Below are positions 52,328 through 61,436 of a stretch of DNA of 64,000 bases, one piece after another. The stretch covers positions 51,035 to 115,034 of the forward strand of contig NZ_SPQC01000002.1 in assembly GCF_004569295.1 (NCBI RefSeq), in the 5' to 3' direction. Both the position numbers and the translations under genes were made by a program. Origin of the DNA: Rothia nasimurium (GTDB lineage Bacteria > Actinomycetota > Actinomycetes > Actinomycetales > Micrococcaceae). Each line of letters begins with the position of its first letter. The first letter of the stretch is position 1. The notes beneath the pieces are model-generated. The model ran no database searches, had not been told where the DNA came from, and saw nothing but the letters and a program-made list of their open reading frames with translations.

Positions 52328-53305
52328 CTAGTGGGTCTCAAAAGCCTTTGCCATGACCTCTTCGCGGCGGGGACCGGCCACCGCACACACCTCGCCCAGG
52401 GTAATCACAGCAGGTGGCTTCACGTCGGCCAGTGTTTCGAGGCAGTCACCCAAGGTTGCGTATACCTCGCGCTGGTTGGGGCGGAAGCCGTCCTGCACCG
52501 CAATCAGAGGCAAGGACGCCGGCACCCCGCGCTCGTCCTTGAGTAGACCCGCTAGCTGGTCCAGCTCCGAGCTGCCCAAAGGTGCGTGCCCAGACACCAC
52601 GGTAAACATGTGGGACACACCGCGCAGGGTAATCGGCACACCGGCCAGAGCGGGCAACGCAATCGATGAGGTCACCCCCGAATACACCGTGACCGGTATA
52701 CCGGACTGCTCACAGACATAGAGCTCCTCAGCACCGCGCCCGAAGACATAGGGGTCACCGCCCTTCAGACGGGCCACGGTTCGACCAGCGAGGGCGTGCT
52801 CAACCATGAGCCGGTCAATCTTTCGCTGCGGCACCCGGTGCTGGCCAGGAATCTTGCCCACATCGATGATGTCAGCCTTAGGTGCCCAGCGGGGCAGGTC
52901 TTGGTGGGGAGCTAGATGGTCAAGTAGGACGACGTCCGCCCGACTCAGTGCCTCAAGGGCATGGCGGGTCATAAGGCCGGGATCGCCGGGGCCAGCCCCA
53001 ATCAAAAAGACCCTGCCGACCTGCTGGGGCGCCGGTTCGCTATCTACAAGAAGGAGTGCGTACAGGCCCCTGCTGCCGAGAGCGGACTTGACCGCCTGCC
53101 GCCAGTTCCCAATCTCTTCAGGCTGCTCGGCACAGATAACCACCACAGAGGGGGAGATATCTTCTAGTACAGAGGGAAGCAGGTCAGCAGAGTAGACACT
53201 CATGACCTCAGCAGCCGCCTTATACTTAGGCACGACCTGCCCCACTCGCTCCGATGCTCCGCAGAGCATCACCGCGGCACTGGTGACATCATGGTCAGTG
53301 AACAC
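52328..53305 (-). CDS. cobA: Uroporphyrinogen-III C-methyltransferase with N-terminal extension
   Basis: Methylates uroporphyrinogen III twice to precorrin-2, the entry to siroheme. 325 residues; residues 1 to about 93 form an extra N-terminal part that is a degenerate dehydrogenase-like domain (DLLPSVLEDISPSVVVICAE), and the SUMT domain begins VGRVFLIGAGPGDPGLMTRHAL, with RLKGGDPYVFGRGAEE and TVYSGVTSSIALPALAGVPITLRG. GTG 53305 follows GAGAGG by 8 bases. Convergent with the sulfite reductase gene and divergent from the sirC-like gene. Confidence 0.93.
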   Translation of the reverse strand: MFTDHDVTSAAVMLCGASERVGQVVPKYKAAAEVMSVYSADLLPSVLEDISPSVVVICAEQPEEIGNWRQAVKSALGSRGLYALLLVDSEPAPQQVGRVFLIGAGPGDPGLMTRHALEALSRADVVLLDHLAPHQDLPRWAPKADIIDVGKIPGQHRVPQRKIDRLMVEHALAGRTVARLKGGDPYVFGRGAEELYVCEQSGIPVTVYSGVTSSIALPALAGVPITLRGVSHMFTVVSGHAPLGSSELDQLAGLLKDERGVPASLPLIAVQDGFRPNQREVYATLGDCLETLADVKPPAVITLGEVCAVAGPRREEVMAKAFETH

Positions 53306-53373
53306 GCCGTGTCCTCTCCCTAGAAAACTTGTTATCCTTCATCCTCACACGGGGCGGGCAGCTTCACCCACTT

Positions 53374-53423
53374 GCGTGACCTCGCATGAATCAGAGCATT
53401 AAAACTTCGTCACACGAGGTCAC
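53374..53423. promoter_or_regulatory. GTGACCT-type sites between cobA and sirC-like gene
   Basis: GCGTGACCTCGC at 53374-53385 and the inverted ACGAGGTCAC (53414-53423) share the core seen in front of cysH (CGTGACCTGAC). CATGAA follows the first copy, as CATGAAAT does at cysH. Confidence 0.5.
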
Positions 53424-53515
53424 ACGGCGGTAGCTAGCCTGCGTGTGCCGGCAAACTGAAATCGCAGGGGGTTCTTGGAAGAAGCGCTGTAGGGTAGGGA
53501 AGGAAAGCCCGGGGT

Positions 53516-54052
53516 ATGAATCGAGAGCAGGGAGACTTTGTGGGCGCACAATGGCATCAACTAGCAAGAAGGTTCCGTAATCGAGACGGGATAGGTTTGG
53601 CGCCGCAGCGGCTGCCGGTAGCCCTTGATTTGCGCGGACGCCGGGTCCTCCTTGTCGGGGCGGGGCAGGTCGCTGCCCGGAAGGTGGGCCCCCTCATTGA
53701 GGCTGGGGCTCGGATTGAGGCGGTGGCTCCTTCTCTTGATTCTCGCCTGGAAAACCTGCTGGCTGAAGGGAGCCTTGTTGTCCACCGGCGTCCTTTTACT
53801 CCCCAAGATCTTACCGGCGCCTGGCTGGTCTACGCGCTCACGGACTCGCCGGACCTCAACGCACGGGTCGCTGAGCTCTGTGAAGAGCGAGGAATCTGGT
53901 GCCTAGTGGGACGGTCGTCGCAGGAATCCCCAGTCTGGTCGTTGGCCCACCGCAGGCGGGGCGATGAACTGGTGGCTGTTTCTGGCGGGGGTAACCCGCG
54001 GCGAGCGCTTGCCCTGCTGGATCGCGTCGTTGAGGCTTTAGGCTGGAAATAA
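53516..54052 (+). CDS. Precorrin-2 dehydrogenase (siroheme synthase N-terminal domain)
   Basis: 178 residues (or 170 if GTG 53540 is used, which has AGGGAG about 4 bases upstream). NAD-dependent oxidation of precorrin-2 to sirohydrochlorin. LDLRGRRVLLVGAGQVAARKV is the Rossmann motif of the SirC/CysG-N domain; ALTDSPDLNARVAELCEERG and SGGGNPRRALALLDRVVEAL follow. Together with CobA and the chelatase at 44787 it completes siroheme synthesis for the sulfite reductase. A metal-chelating activity cannot be excluded. Confidence 0.88.
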   Translation: MNREQGDFVGAQWHQLARRFRNRDGIGLAPQRLPVALDLRGRRVLLVGAGQVAARKVGPLIEAGARIEAVAPSLDSRLENLLAEGSLVVHRRPFTPQDLTGAWLVYALTDSPDLNARVAELCEERGIWCLVGRSSQESPVWSLAHRRRGDELVAVSGGGNPRRALALLDRVVEALGWK

Positions 54053-54135
54053 TCAAATAAAAATAGTGACACGCGGCACACAACTTGGTAGGCTGACTGC
54101 AATGTATATACAACCACTTAGGTGTGGAGGTCACT

Positions 54136-55485
54136 ATGTCTATGCAGTCGTGGAGCCAGGAGCCCACTGCCGCTATCGATACCGTAAGCAGGCCGGGTGC
54201 GGGTAAAGACTCCTTTAAACTCATCGCCTGCTCCGCTCTCGGCATCTTTATGTTCTTCATCCCAGTTACTTACCAGGGCAAAACCAGTATCCCTCTGGAC
54301 CACCTGGTTACCATCGTCCGGACCTTACTCGGCCCGGTGGTGCCCTGGTTGCTCCTTGGGCTCATTGCTTTCGGCACCGTCCGCCCATTCCTTCAGGGTG
54401 CGTGGAGGGCGAGCACCACCAAAACCATCTTCGCTTTTCTTAACATCGTGGGTTTGATCGCCGCCGTCCTCATGGTGACCAGCCCGCCCAGCTGGCTAGA
54501 CCAGCCCGGTGTTGGACCCTTCCTCTGGGGGACTCTAGTAGGGTCGGTGGGCCTCATTGTGCCTATCGGCGCAATCTTCCTTGGGTTCCTCATTGGGTTT
54601 GGCCTCATGGAATTTATCGGCGTTTTCGTTCGCCCCGTCATGAAGCCGGTCTGGAAAACACCCGGACGTTCAGCGGTTGACGCTGTGGCCAGCTTCGTTG
54701 GCTCCTACTCGCTGGGTCTGCTGTTGACCAACCGTGTCTATAAATCTGGAGGGTACACCGCTAAAGAGGCCGCTATCATCGCCGTGGGTTTCTCAACCGT
54801 ATCTGTCACTTTTATGGTGGTTGTTGCGAACGCCCTCAACCTGATGGACTACTGGCTTCTTTACTTCTTTACCAGCCTGGTTGTTACCTATCTGGTGACT
54901 GCTGTGCTGGTTCGTATTCCGCCGCTCTCTCGAATTCCTGATGAGTACTACCCAGGTGTCACGCCCCAGCCTGAAAAATCGGTAGGGCGCGATAAATTCA
55001 AGGTGGCGTGGGCTCAGGCGCGAGCTACTCTGCAGGCCTCACCCGGCGTATTTGCAACCATGTGGATCAATTTCAAAGACGGCCTTGTGATGGCTTCCTC
55101 TATCCTTCCGTCAATCATGTCGGTGGGCCTCATCGGCATTTTGCTGGGCCGTCATACCCCGCTCTTTGACTGGGTGGGCTGGTTGCTCTACCCCTTTACC
55201 TGGGTAGCTGGCATGGCTGATCCGGCAGGTGCTGGTAAAGCAATTGCACTGGGATATGTAGAGATGTTCCTTCCTGCCTCTGCAATCGGTCCTGAAGCTG
55301 ACCTTTCCACCCGCTTTATCATTGCGGTTGTCTGTGTCTCGGCGGTTATCTTTCTTTCAGCTATGGTTCCATCAATTTTGGCAACGGAGATTCCTGTGAG
55401 CTTCTGGCAGCTGACGGTGATTTGGTTTGAACGGGTGGTGCTGTCAATTGTGCTCACCGCACTGGTTGCCCATCTGCTTCTGTAA
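54136..55485 (+). CDS. YjiH-family membrane protein (nucleoside-recognition/gate domain)
   Basis: 449 residues with about ten membrane segments. YjiH proteins share the gate domain of nucleoside transporters and spore maturation proteins; transported substrate unknown. Family-like stretches: FVGSYSLGLLLTNRVYKSGGYTAKEAA (in two parts), VGFSTVSVTFMVVVANAL and MASSILPSIMSVGLIGILLG. ATG 54136 with GGAGG 5 bases upstream. It is a single gene closed by a GC-rich hairpin. Confidence 0.85.
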   Translation: MSMQSWSQEPTAAIDTVSRPGAGKDSFKLIACSALGIFMFFIPVTYQGKTSIPLDHLVTIVRTLLGPVVPWLLLGLIAFGTVRPFLQGAWRASTTKTIFAFLNIVGLIAAVLMVTSPPSWLDQPGVGPFLWGTLVGSVGLIVPIGAIFLGFLIGFGLMEFIGVFVRPVMKPVWKTPGRSAVDAVASFVGSYSLGLLLTNRVYKSGGYTAKEAAIIAVGFSTVSVTFMVVVANALNLMDYWLLYFFTSLVVTYLVTAVLVRIPPLSRIPDEYYPGVTPQPEKSVGRDKFKVAWAQARATLQASPGVFATMWINFKDGLVMASSILPSIMSVGLIGILLGRHTPLFDWVGWLLYPFTWVAGMADPAGAGKAIALGYVEMFLPASAIGPEADLSTRFIIAVVCVSAVIFLSAMVPSILATEIPVSFWQLTVIWFERVVLSIVLTALVAHLLL

Positions 55486-55511
55486 TGCTTAGCTAGCCTA
55501 TACACACAATC

Positions 55512-55542
55512 GCCCGCCCCACCTGCGCTAGGTGGGGCGGGC
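55512..55542. terminator. Bidirectional GC hairpin
   Basis: 13-bp perfect stem GCCCGCCCCACCT / AGGTGGGGCGGGC with loop GCGCT between convergent genes; no T-run. Confidence 0.65.
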
Positions 55543-55550
55543 GTCTGTGC

Positions 55551-56252
55551 TTAGCGCAGGTGCAGGGTCATGTCGTGCCAGATAGCGCCGCCGTGGGTTG
55601 ATTCTGAAACCCCGTCAAGCTCAAAGCCGAGTTTCTCATAGAAGCTAATCAGCTCCTTCTTGCAGGTAAGAATCACCCCTGTACGCCCCTGATTTCGTGC
55701 CTGGTCGATGAGCTTCTCTATCAGGGCGGACGCGTACCCCCGGCCCCGGTAGGCCGGGCGGGTGTTGATGCCAAACACCGTCTGGTAAGCCCCGTGCCGA
55801 GTATGGGCCTGGGGGCTCTCGTAGAGGTCATCAAAGATAACGGGGGAGTCGGTTACCAGCCCGTCGATAAAGGCAACAACTTCGTCGTCAGCTTCAAGTA
55901 CCCAGAAATGCTCCCCAAAAACCTCAAACCTGGCCCGTAGGTCGCTCTCGCTCGCTGCTTCAGCTGCCGGGAAGCACTCGGCCTCAATGGCTGCAAGGGC
56001 GGGCAGATCTTCCTGCTGTGCCTGGCGAATCTCAACACGGGCGTCCTGCTGGTGAGCTGCTGCCGCGTCAAGCTCTGCTAGCGGCTGGCCACCCACACCC
56101 CAATCGGTGTGCGGAACCTCGTTCAGGACAACCCACACCGAGCTTTCCTTGGCACCCATCACCCGGGCATAGGTTCGGGTGAGTTCAGCAATCAGCTCGG
56201 TCTTCTTCTCATCTGACCGAGTAGATGCGTACGAGACATTAATGAGGGGCAT
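55551..56252 (-). CDS. Fusion of 4-oxalocrotonate tautomerase and GNAT acetyltransferase
   Basis: 233 residues from ATG 56252 with AGGAG 6 bases upstream. Residues 1-60: MPLINVSYASTRSDEKKTEL, AKESSVWVVLNEVPHTDWGVGGQ, the tautomerase superfamily with the N-terminal Pro (catalytic base after Met removal). Residues about 75-233: GNAT fold, with RPAYRGRGYASALIEKLI as the acetyl-CoA loop (Q/RxxGxG/A) and GVILTCKKELISFYEKLGFELDGVSES. Each half is complete. Joining a carbon-acid tautomerase to an acetyltransferase is uncommon; substrates are unknown. A start at 56312 would lack a ribosome site and bury Pro, so it is rejected. Confidence 0.88.
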   Translation of the reverse strand: MPLINVSYASTRSDEKKTELIAELTRTYARVMGAKESSVWVVLNEVPHTDWGVGGQPLAELDAAAAHQQDARVEIRQAQQEDLPALAAIEAECFPAAEAASESDLRARFEVFGEHFWVLEADDEVVAFIDGLVTDSPVIFDDLYESPQAHTRHGAYQTVFGINTRPAYRGRGYASALIEKLIDQARNQGRTGVILTCKKELISFYEKLGFELDGVSESTHGGAIWHDMTLHLR

Positions 56253-56319
56253 GGGGTTCTCCTGGGTAGTGCTTGAACCCAAGTCTAGCGGCGTATCAGG
56301 GGGCATATTCATCTTGAGT

Positions 56320-56340
56320 GTCCACCAGACTCTCGTAGTG
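56320..56340. repeat. Left direct repeat of the DUF559 unit
   Basis: GTCCACCAGACTCTCG followed by TAGTG; 19 of 21 positions match the copy at 57416-57436. A 9-bp inverted repeat AGTGTCCAC / GTGGACACT (56317-56325, 56373-56381) overlaps it. Confidence 0.65.
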
Positions 56341-56513
56341 CTTATGTCTCAAATGGGCGGTGCAAGATTCTTGTGGACACTTAGCTCAGCTGCGTCATAC
56401 TGCGTCACGGCTGCACCGTTTTAAACGCGCTCACCGTGCACTGGTGCGCAAAGCGCTATCCACAGGAGGTGCCTATCTGGCGAAATTTGCCAGGCTCAGC
56501 GCACAATCTAACC

Positions 56514-57413
56514 ATGAAAACTCCAGAAGAAATTGCTATGGCTGTGCAGACCACACAGGAGCTATTCGCACGAGGCATGAACAAGGACGCCCTCGCTCGC
56601 GCGGTCGCTCGCGGCGAGTACCAGCGGCTTGGCTGCGGAAGCTATATGGAAAGTGGTTTCCACTCTCAGCTTTACCCTAGTCAGCAGTATCTGGCCCGTG
56701 TCATCGGGTATGGCAGAAGTAGGCTCAAAACCTCGGTGCTATCCCACCATTCAGCGGCAGCACTACACGGCATGTGGCTACTCCATATACCGACTGCTAT
56801 CCATACAGTGGGTCAGGCACACGGTACCCCTTCACCACGGATTGTGCGGCATAGAAACAGCCGGTACGAAACCGAGAAAAGTTTAGGTGTAGATGTAACC
56901 GCACCGCTCGATACGGTTCTCCACTGTATGAGGGTGATGAAATTCGAAGAGGCACTTGTGCTTGCGGATAGTTCTTTGCGGAAGATTGAGTACCAAAAAC
57001 TGGCCCAGGCCTTACGGGGGCTGTCTGGTCGTGGTTCTGTGCAGGCTCGCATAATTGCAGACATCGTAAGCCCTCTCAGCGAGTCACCGGGGGAGAGTCT
57101 GCTGCGGCTTTTCTTGATGAGGTGTGGTTTGCCTCGGCCTGTTGAGCAGCACGTGATTGGGGTATATGGGCAGCAGTTCAGGGTAAATTTTGCCTGGCCA
57201 GATTTCAAAATCATCGTTGAGTTTGATGGGCAGATCAAATACACCCAGTTTGGTGAGCGTGAGGACGTTTTTGGGCGGCAGAACGAACGTGAGGCTCTCT
57301 TACGGGGGCAGGGGTGGGATGTGGTTCGAGTAACGTGGGACGAGCTCACCAGGCGTCCGCACGAGCTCAAAACTAAGATGGAGCGAGCTTTCAGCCGTGC
57401 CCGCCGCCTCTAA
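56514..57413 (+). CDS. AbiEi-like winged-helix plus DUF559 endonuclease-fold protein
   Basis: 299 residues from ATG 56514 (MKTPEEIAMAVQTTQELFAR); CACAAT lies 6 bases upstream, a leaderless start. The N-terminal 70 residues look like the helix-turn-helix of AbiEi-type proteins (ARAVARGEYQRLGCGSYM), SHHSAAALHGM follows, and the C-terminal part has the DUF559/Vsr-like core FAWPDFKIIVEFDGQIKY and ALLRGQGWDVVRVTWDEL, with acidic residues of a PD-(D/E)xK-type site (E/D...EFD, R...W). Such proteins are common and variable in actinobacteria; function is unproven. No toxin partner (AbiEii) is next to it. Repeats flank the gene on both sides. Confidence 0.8.
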   Translation: MKTPEEIAMAVQTTQELFARGMNKDALARAVARGEYQRLGCGSYMESGFHSQLYPSQQYLARVIGYGRSRLKTSVLSHHSAAALHGMWLLHIPTAIHTVGQAHGTPSPRIVRHRNSRYETEKSLGVDVTAPLDTVLHCMRVMKFEEALVLADSSLRKIEYQKLAQALRGLSGRGSVQARIIADIVSPLSESPGESLLRLFLMRCGLPRPVEQHVIGVYGQQFRVNFAWPDFKIIVEFDGQIKYTQFGEREDVFGRQNEREALLRGQGWDVVRVTWDELTRRPHELKTKMERAFSRARRL

Positions 57414-57415
57414 GG

Positions 57416-57470
57416 GTCCACCAGACTCTCGGAGCGTCCATCAGGGGAATAAGCACTTTGAGAGTCTGGT
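57416..57470. repeat. Right direct repeat and inverted copy after the DUF559 gene
   Basis: GTCCACCAGACTCTCG with GAGCG (57416-57436) repeats the left flank. GAGAGTCTGGT at 57460-57470 is the inverse of ACCAGACTCTC (57420-57430), giving an 11-bp hairpin that can also act as a terminator. Confidence 0.65.
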
Positions 57471-57705
57471 AGGCACTCGTGAAAGGAAGAGGTGTGCGGA
57501 CGCCGCCCGCAGGTAGGTGCGACCCGAAGGCGAGTACAGGGGCGGGGGCAAGAATTGTAATTTAGGTTCCCCTGCTCACCCTGCCAGCTGGCGGTAATCC
57601 GCTATCTTGGGGCGGGGCGTCCGCACCTGCACTACATCTTGTGCTCACACGCCTGTAATTCACGCCCCGGCCCGGCAGGCGCCTGCCAGAAAAGCAAAAA
57701 ACCCG

Positions 57706-57735
57706 TTAGACAGCCACCGCCCCTGCCCCTAAAAT
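57706..57735 (+). promoter_or_regulatory. Promoter of the ileS leader
   Basis: TTAGAC (57706-57711), 18-base spacer, TAAAAT (57730-57735); transcription would begin near 57742. Confidence 0.6.
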
Positions 57736-57742
57736 AGGTAAC

Positions 57743-58105
57743 AGTTGCAATGACCCGGCTATCACCGGCGAGCAATCCGGAAGAACAGGCTGTACCTGCA
57801 CACCCCCGTAATTCGTTGCGACGAGGGGAGTGCGCGGAATAGATATAGCCCCAGTAGACCCGGACGGGTAAGCCCGAAACAGCTGTCATGAAGCGACTGA
57901 TAAACGGTTCGACCCTGCGCTGGGCGCAATCTACCTCATCTCACGAGACGGTAGGTTGCCCCGGCGCAGACCCATACCCGCCCGCACTTTTCCGGTGCGG
58001 CTCGGGGTGGGGTCGGGCCGGTTGACGTAAGCAAGGTGGTACCGCGCAGGTTCCTTACCCGTCGAGCGGACGGGGGAGGGCAGGCGTCCTTGCACCCCAA
58101 GTACT
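57743..58105 (+). promoter_or_regulatory. T-box leader of ileS (isoleucine, ultrashort stem I type)
   Basis: Senses uncharged tRNA-Ile and controls ileS. The T-box proper is AAGGTGGTACCGCG at 58033-58046, whose central bases pair with the tRNA acceptor end. A very short stem I carries the Ile specifier ATC (57771-57773) in CCGGCTATCACCGG. Stems II/III occupy 57800-58010. CCCGTC / GACGGG (58059 on) after the T-box is a candidate competing stem. Short-stem T-boxes acting on translation are known for actinobacterial ileS; whether this one works on translation or termination cannot be settled by reading. The 220 bases before the promoter hold only an inverted pair of GCGGACGC words (57496, 57617). 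Confidence 0.88.
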
Positions 58106-58133
58106 AGGCAGACAAGAACCTAAGGGCGCAACC

Positions 58134-61100
58134 ATGACCAACAAGCCTGTTTACCCCAAGGCAAGCGCAAGCGGAGCCAGTTTTGTGGCCGCTTCCCCCT
58201 CTTTCCCCGCACTCGAAGAAGCAGTGCTGGACTACTGGAAGAAGGACGACACCTTCCAGGCCTCCATCGATAACCGCGACGCCGGCGAGAATGGCGCCAA
58301 CGAGTTCGTCTTCAACGACGGCCCTCCCTTTGCTAACGGTCTGCCCCACTACGGCCACCTGCTGACCGGCTACGTCAAGGATCTGGTTGCCCGCTACCAG
58401 ACCCAGCGCGGTCACAAGGTCGAGCGCCGCTTCGGCTGGGATACCCACGGCCTGCCCGCAGAGCTTGAAGCCATGAAGCAGCTGGGCATGACCGATAAGC
58501 AGCAGATCATCGAGATGGGTATCGACAACTTCAACGACGCTGCCCGAGCCTCGGTGCTCAAGTACACCAAGGAATGGGAAGAGTACGTTACCCGACAGGC
58601 CCGCTGGGTGGACTTCGAGAACGACTACAAGACCCTGAACGTGGAGTACATGGAGTCCGTCATCTGGGCCTTCAAGCAGCTGCACGATAAGGGCCTGACC
58701 TACGAGGGCTTCCGCGTGCTGCCCTACTGCTGGAAGGACGAAACCCCGCTGTCCAACCACGAGCTGCGTATGGACGATGACGTCTACAAGGAGCGTCAGG
58801 ACCCGTCCGTCACCGTGGCTTTCCGCATCACCGACGACGCTAGCCTGGCTAAGCACCCCGAGGTTGCTGCCGACCTGGCCGGTGTTGAGGCCCTGGCCTG
58901 GACCACCACCCCCTGGACCCTGCCCACCAACCAGGCTCTGGCCGCTGGCCCCGAAATCAGCTATGTCGTTGTGCCCGGCGCCGGTGAGCTAGAAGGACGC
59001 CGCTTCCTGCTGGCTGCCGACCTACTGGGCGAGTACGCCAAGGACCTGGGCTACGGGGAGGCTGAAAATCCCGCGGACGCCGCCCACGAGGCCGTCCTTG
59101 CCACCTACACCGGCACCCAGCTCGAAGGCGTGCGCTACGCACCCCTATGGGGCTACTTCACCGACGCAGAAAAGTTCGGCACCGAGAAGGCCTGGCAGAT
59201 TCTGGTGGCCGACTACGTGACCACCACCGACGGTACCGGCCTGGTCCACCAGGCACCCGCCTACGGTGAGGACGACCAGAAGGTCTGTGAGGGTTACGGC
59301 ATCCCCGTGATTCTGTCCATCGACGAGGGCGCCAAGTTCCTGGACCTCTTCGCCGACTCTTCCCTGGCCGACGGTGCCCCCCTGGCTGAGATTGCCGGCG
59401 TCCAGATTTTCGAGGCTAACCGCACCATCATCAACACCCTCAAGGTAGACGGTGTGCTGATTCGCGAGAAGTCTTACGTTCACTCCTACCCCCACTGCTG
59501 GCGCTGCCGCACCCCTCTGGTCTACCGCGCCATCACCTCCTGGTATGTGCGCGTGACCGACTTCAAGGGCCGCATGAGCGAGCTGAATGAGGACATCAAC
59601 TGGATCCCCGAGAACGTCAAGCACGGCCAGTTCGGCAAGTGGGTTGAGAACGCCCGCGACTGGTCCATCTCGCGTAACCGCTTCTGGGGCTCCCCGATTC
59701 CGGTCTGGGTCTCTGATGACCCCAACTACCCCCGCACCGACGTCTACGGCTCCCTGGCTGAGCTGGAAGCCGACTTCGGCTGCCTACCACTGAACAAGGA
59801 CGGCGAAGTCGACCTGCACCGCCCCTACATCGACGAGCTGACCCGACCCAACCCGGATGACCCCACCGGCAAGTCCACCATGCGCCGTGTGGAGGACGTG
59901 CTGGACGTTTGGTTCGACTCCGGTTCTATGCCCTTCGCCCAGTTCCACTACCCCTTCGACAACAAGGAGTGGTTCGAGGCCCACTACCCGGCAGACTTCA
60001 TCGTTGAGTACATCGGTCAGACCCGCGGCTGGTTCTATACCATGCACATTCTGGCCACCGCCCTCTTCGACCGCACCGCCTTTGAGAACGTCATTGCCCA
60101 CGGTATCGTACTGGGCTCAGACGGTCAGAAGATGTCTAAGTCCCTGCGCAACTACCCGGACGTCTCCGAGGTACTGGATCGAGACGGTTCGGACGCCATG
60201 CGCTGGTTCCTGATGTCGTCCCCGATTCTGCGCGGCGGCAACCTAATTGTGACCGAGCAGGGTATCCGCGAGGGTGTCCGCCAGGTCATGCTGCCCCTGT
60301 GGAACGTCTACCACTTCTTCGCCCTCTACACCAACGCTGCCAACGGCGGTGCAGGCTACGAGGCCAAGCTGGTCACCGAGGCCGAGCACGTGATGGACCG
60401 CTTCATCCTGGGTAAGACCCGTCAGCTGGTTGCCGAGGTCACCGAGGCCATGGACGCCTACGATGTATCTGCCGCCTGCGAGGCCCTGCGCACCTACACC
60501 GACGCCCTGACCAACTGGTATGTGCGCCGCTCCCGCGAGCGCTTCTTCAACGAAGACACTGCGGCCTTCGATGTGCTCTACACCGCCCTGGTGACTTTCG
60601 TGAAGATGGCGGCCCCCCTGCTGCCCCTGACCACCGAAGAAATCTACCGCGGCCTGACCGGGGAGCGTTCGGTTCACCTCACCGACCTGCCCTCACCTGC
60701 GGATTTCAAGGACGAGGCTGAGCTGCTGGCCCTGATGGAGACCACCCGCGCTGTCGCTTCTGCAGGTTCTGCCCTGCGTAAGGCCCACAAGCTGCGCGTG
60801 CGCCAGCCCCTGGCTGCCCTGACCGTGGCGGTTGCCGGTGGCAAGGACCTGGCCGGTACCTTCGAATCAATCATCGCTGATGAGCTCAACATCAAGGCGG
60901 TTGAGCTTCTGGACGCTGCCGAGGTGGCTCCTGCTGACTTCGGTATCTCCCAGCAGCTCAAGGTCAATGCCCGTGCCGCAGGCCCCCGTCTGGGCAAGCA
61001 GGTGCAGGTTGCCATCAAGGCTTCTAAGAGCGGGGACTGGAGGGTCACCGAGGACAGCACCGTTGTGGTTGGTGCCGACAACATGACTCTGGAACCGGGC

Positions 61101-61436
61101 GAGTACGAGCTTGAAACCGTGGTCGCAGAAACCGACGGCGCCGCAGAGCGCGCCGTCTCGGTTCTGCCCGGCGGCGGCTTCCTGGTACTCGACACCACCC
61201 TCACCGACGAGCTACGCGCCGAGGGTACTGCCCGCGACGCCGTCCGCGCCATCCAGTCCGAGCGTAAGGACACCGGCCTCAACGTCGCTGACCGTATCGA
61301 GCTGACCATCACTGCCCCCGCCGCTGACCTCGAAGCTATCAAGAAGCACGAGGAACTGGTGGCCGGTGAGACCCTGGCTGTGGCCGTGACCTACCTCGAG
61401 GGCGCTGAATTCTCAGCGACCGTGAAGAAGGCATAA
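58134..61436 (+). CDS. ileS: Isoleucyl-tRNA synthetase
   Basis: Charges tRNA-Ile and edits valine. 1100 residues, the long actinobacterial/eukaryote-like Ile[22 protein letters not shown] contains the HIGH-type motif (HYGH), [13 protein letters not shown] the KMSKS loop; CP1 editing domain between about 190 and 400, with [16 protein letters not shown]-terminal anticodon-binding and extra domains follow. This type often gives mupirocin insensitivity in known cases; not shown here. Regulated by the T-box upstream. folC starts one base after its stop. Confidence 0.97.
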   Translation: MTNKPVYPKASASGASFVAASPSFPALEEAVLDYWKKDDTFQASIDNRDAGENGANEFVFNDGPPFANGLPHYGHLLTGYVKDLVARYQTQRGHKVERRFGWDTHGLPAELEAMKQLGMTDKQQIIEMGIDNFNDAARASVLKYTKEWEEYVTRQARWVDFENDYKTLNVEYMESVIWAFKQLHDKGLTYEGFRVLPYCWKDETPLSNHELRMDDDVYKERQDPSVTVAFRITDDASLAKHPEVAADLAGVEALAWTTTPWTLPTNQALAAGPEISYVVVPGAGELEGRRFLLAADLLGEYAKDLGYGEAENPADAAHEAVLATYTGTQLEGVRYAPLWGYFTDAEKFGTEKAWQILVADYVTTTDGTGLVHQAPAYGEDDQKVCEGYGIPVILSIDEGAKFLDLFADSSLADGAPLAEIAGVQIFEANRTIINTLKVDGVLIREKSYVHSYPHCWRCRTPLVYRAITSWYVRVTDFKGRMSELNEDINWIPENVKHGQFGKWVENARDWSISRNRFWGSPIPVWVSDDPNYPRTDVYGSLAELEADFGCLPLNKDGEVDLHRPYIDELTRPNPDDPTGKSTMRRVEDVLDVWFDSGSMPFAQFHYPFDNKEWFEAHYPADFIVEYIGQTRGWFYTMHILATALFDRTAFENVIAHGIVLGSDGQKMSKSLRNYPDVSEVLDRDGSDAMRWFLMSSPILRGGNLIVTEQGIREGVRQVMLPLWNVYHFFALYTNAANGGAGYEAKLVTEAEHVMDRFILGKTRQLVAEVTEAMDAYDVSAACEALRTYTDALTNWYVRRSRERFFNEDTAAFDVLYTALVTFVKMAAPLLPLTTEEIYRGLTGERSVHLTDLPSPADFKDEAELLALMETTRAVASAGSALRKAHKLRVRQPLAALTVAVAGGKDLAGTFESIIADELNIKAVELLDAAEVAPADFGISQQLKVNARAAGPRLGKQVQVAIKASKSGDWRVTEDSTVVVGADNMTLEPGEYELETVVAETDGAAERAVSVLPGGGFLVLDTTLTDELRAEGTARDAVRAIQSERKDTGLNVADRIELTITAPAADLEAIKKHEELVAGETLAVAVTYLEGAEFSATVKKA

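Noticed and set aside
56514..57413. Type IV toxin-antitoxin system based on the AbiEi-like protein
   Set aside because: No AbiEii-type nucleotidyltransferase gene lies beside it; the C-terminal DUF559 fold is different from a plain antitoxin.
58104..58856. 250-codon minus-strand open frame
   Set aside because: Antisense to the ileS start, no family features.
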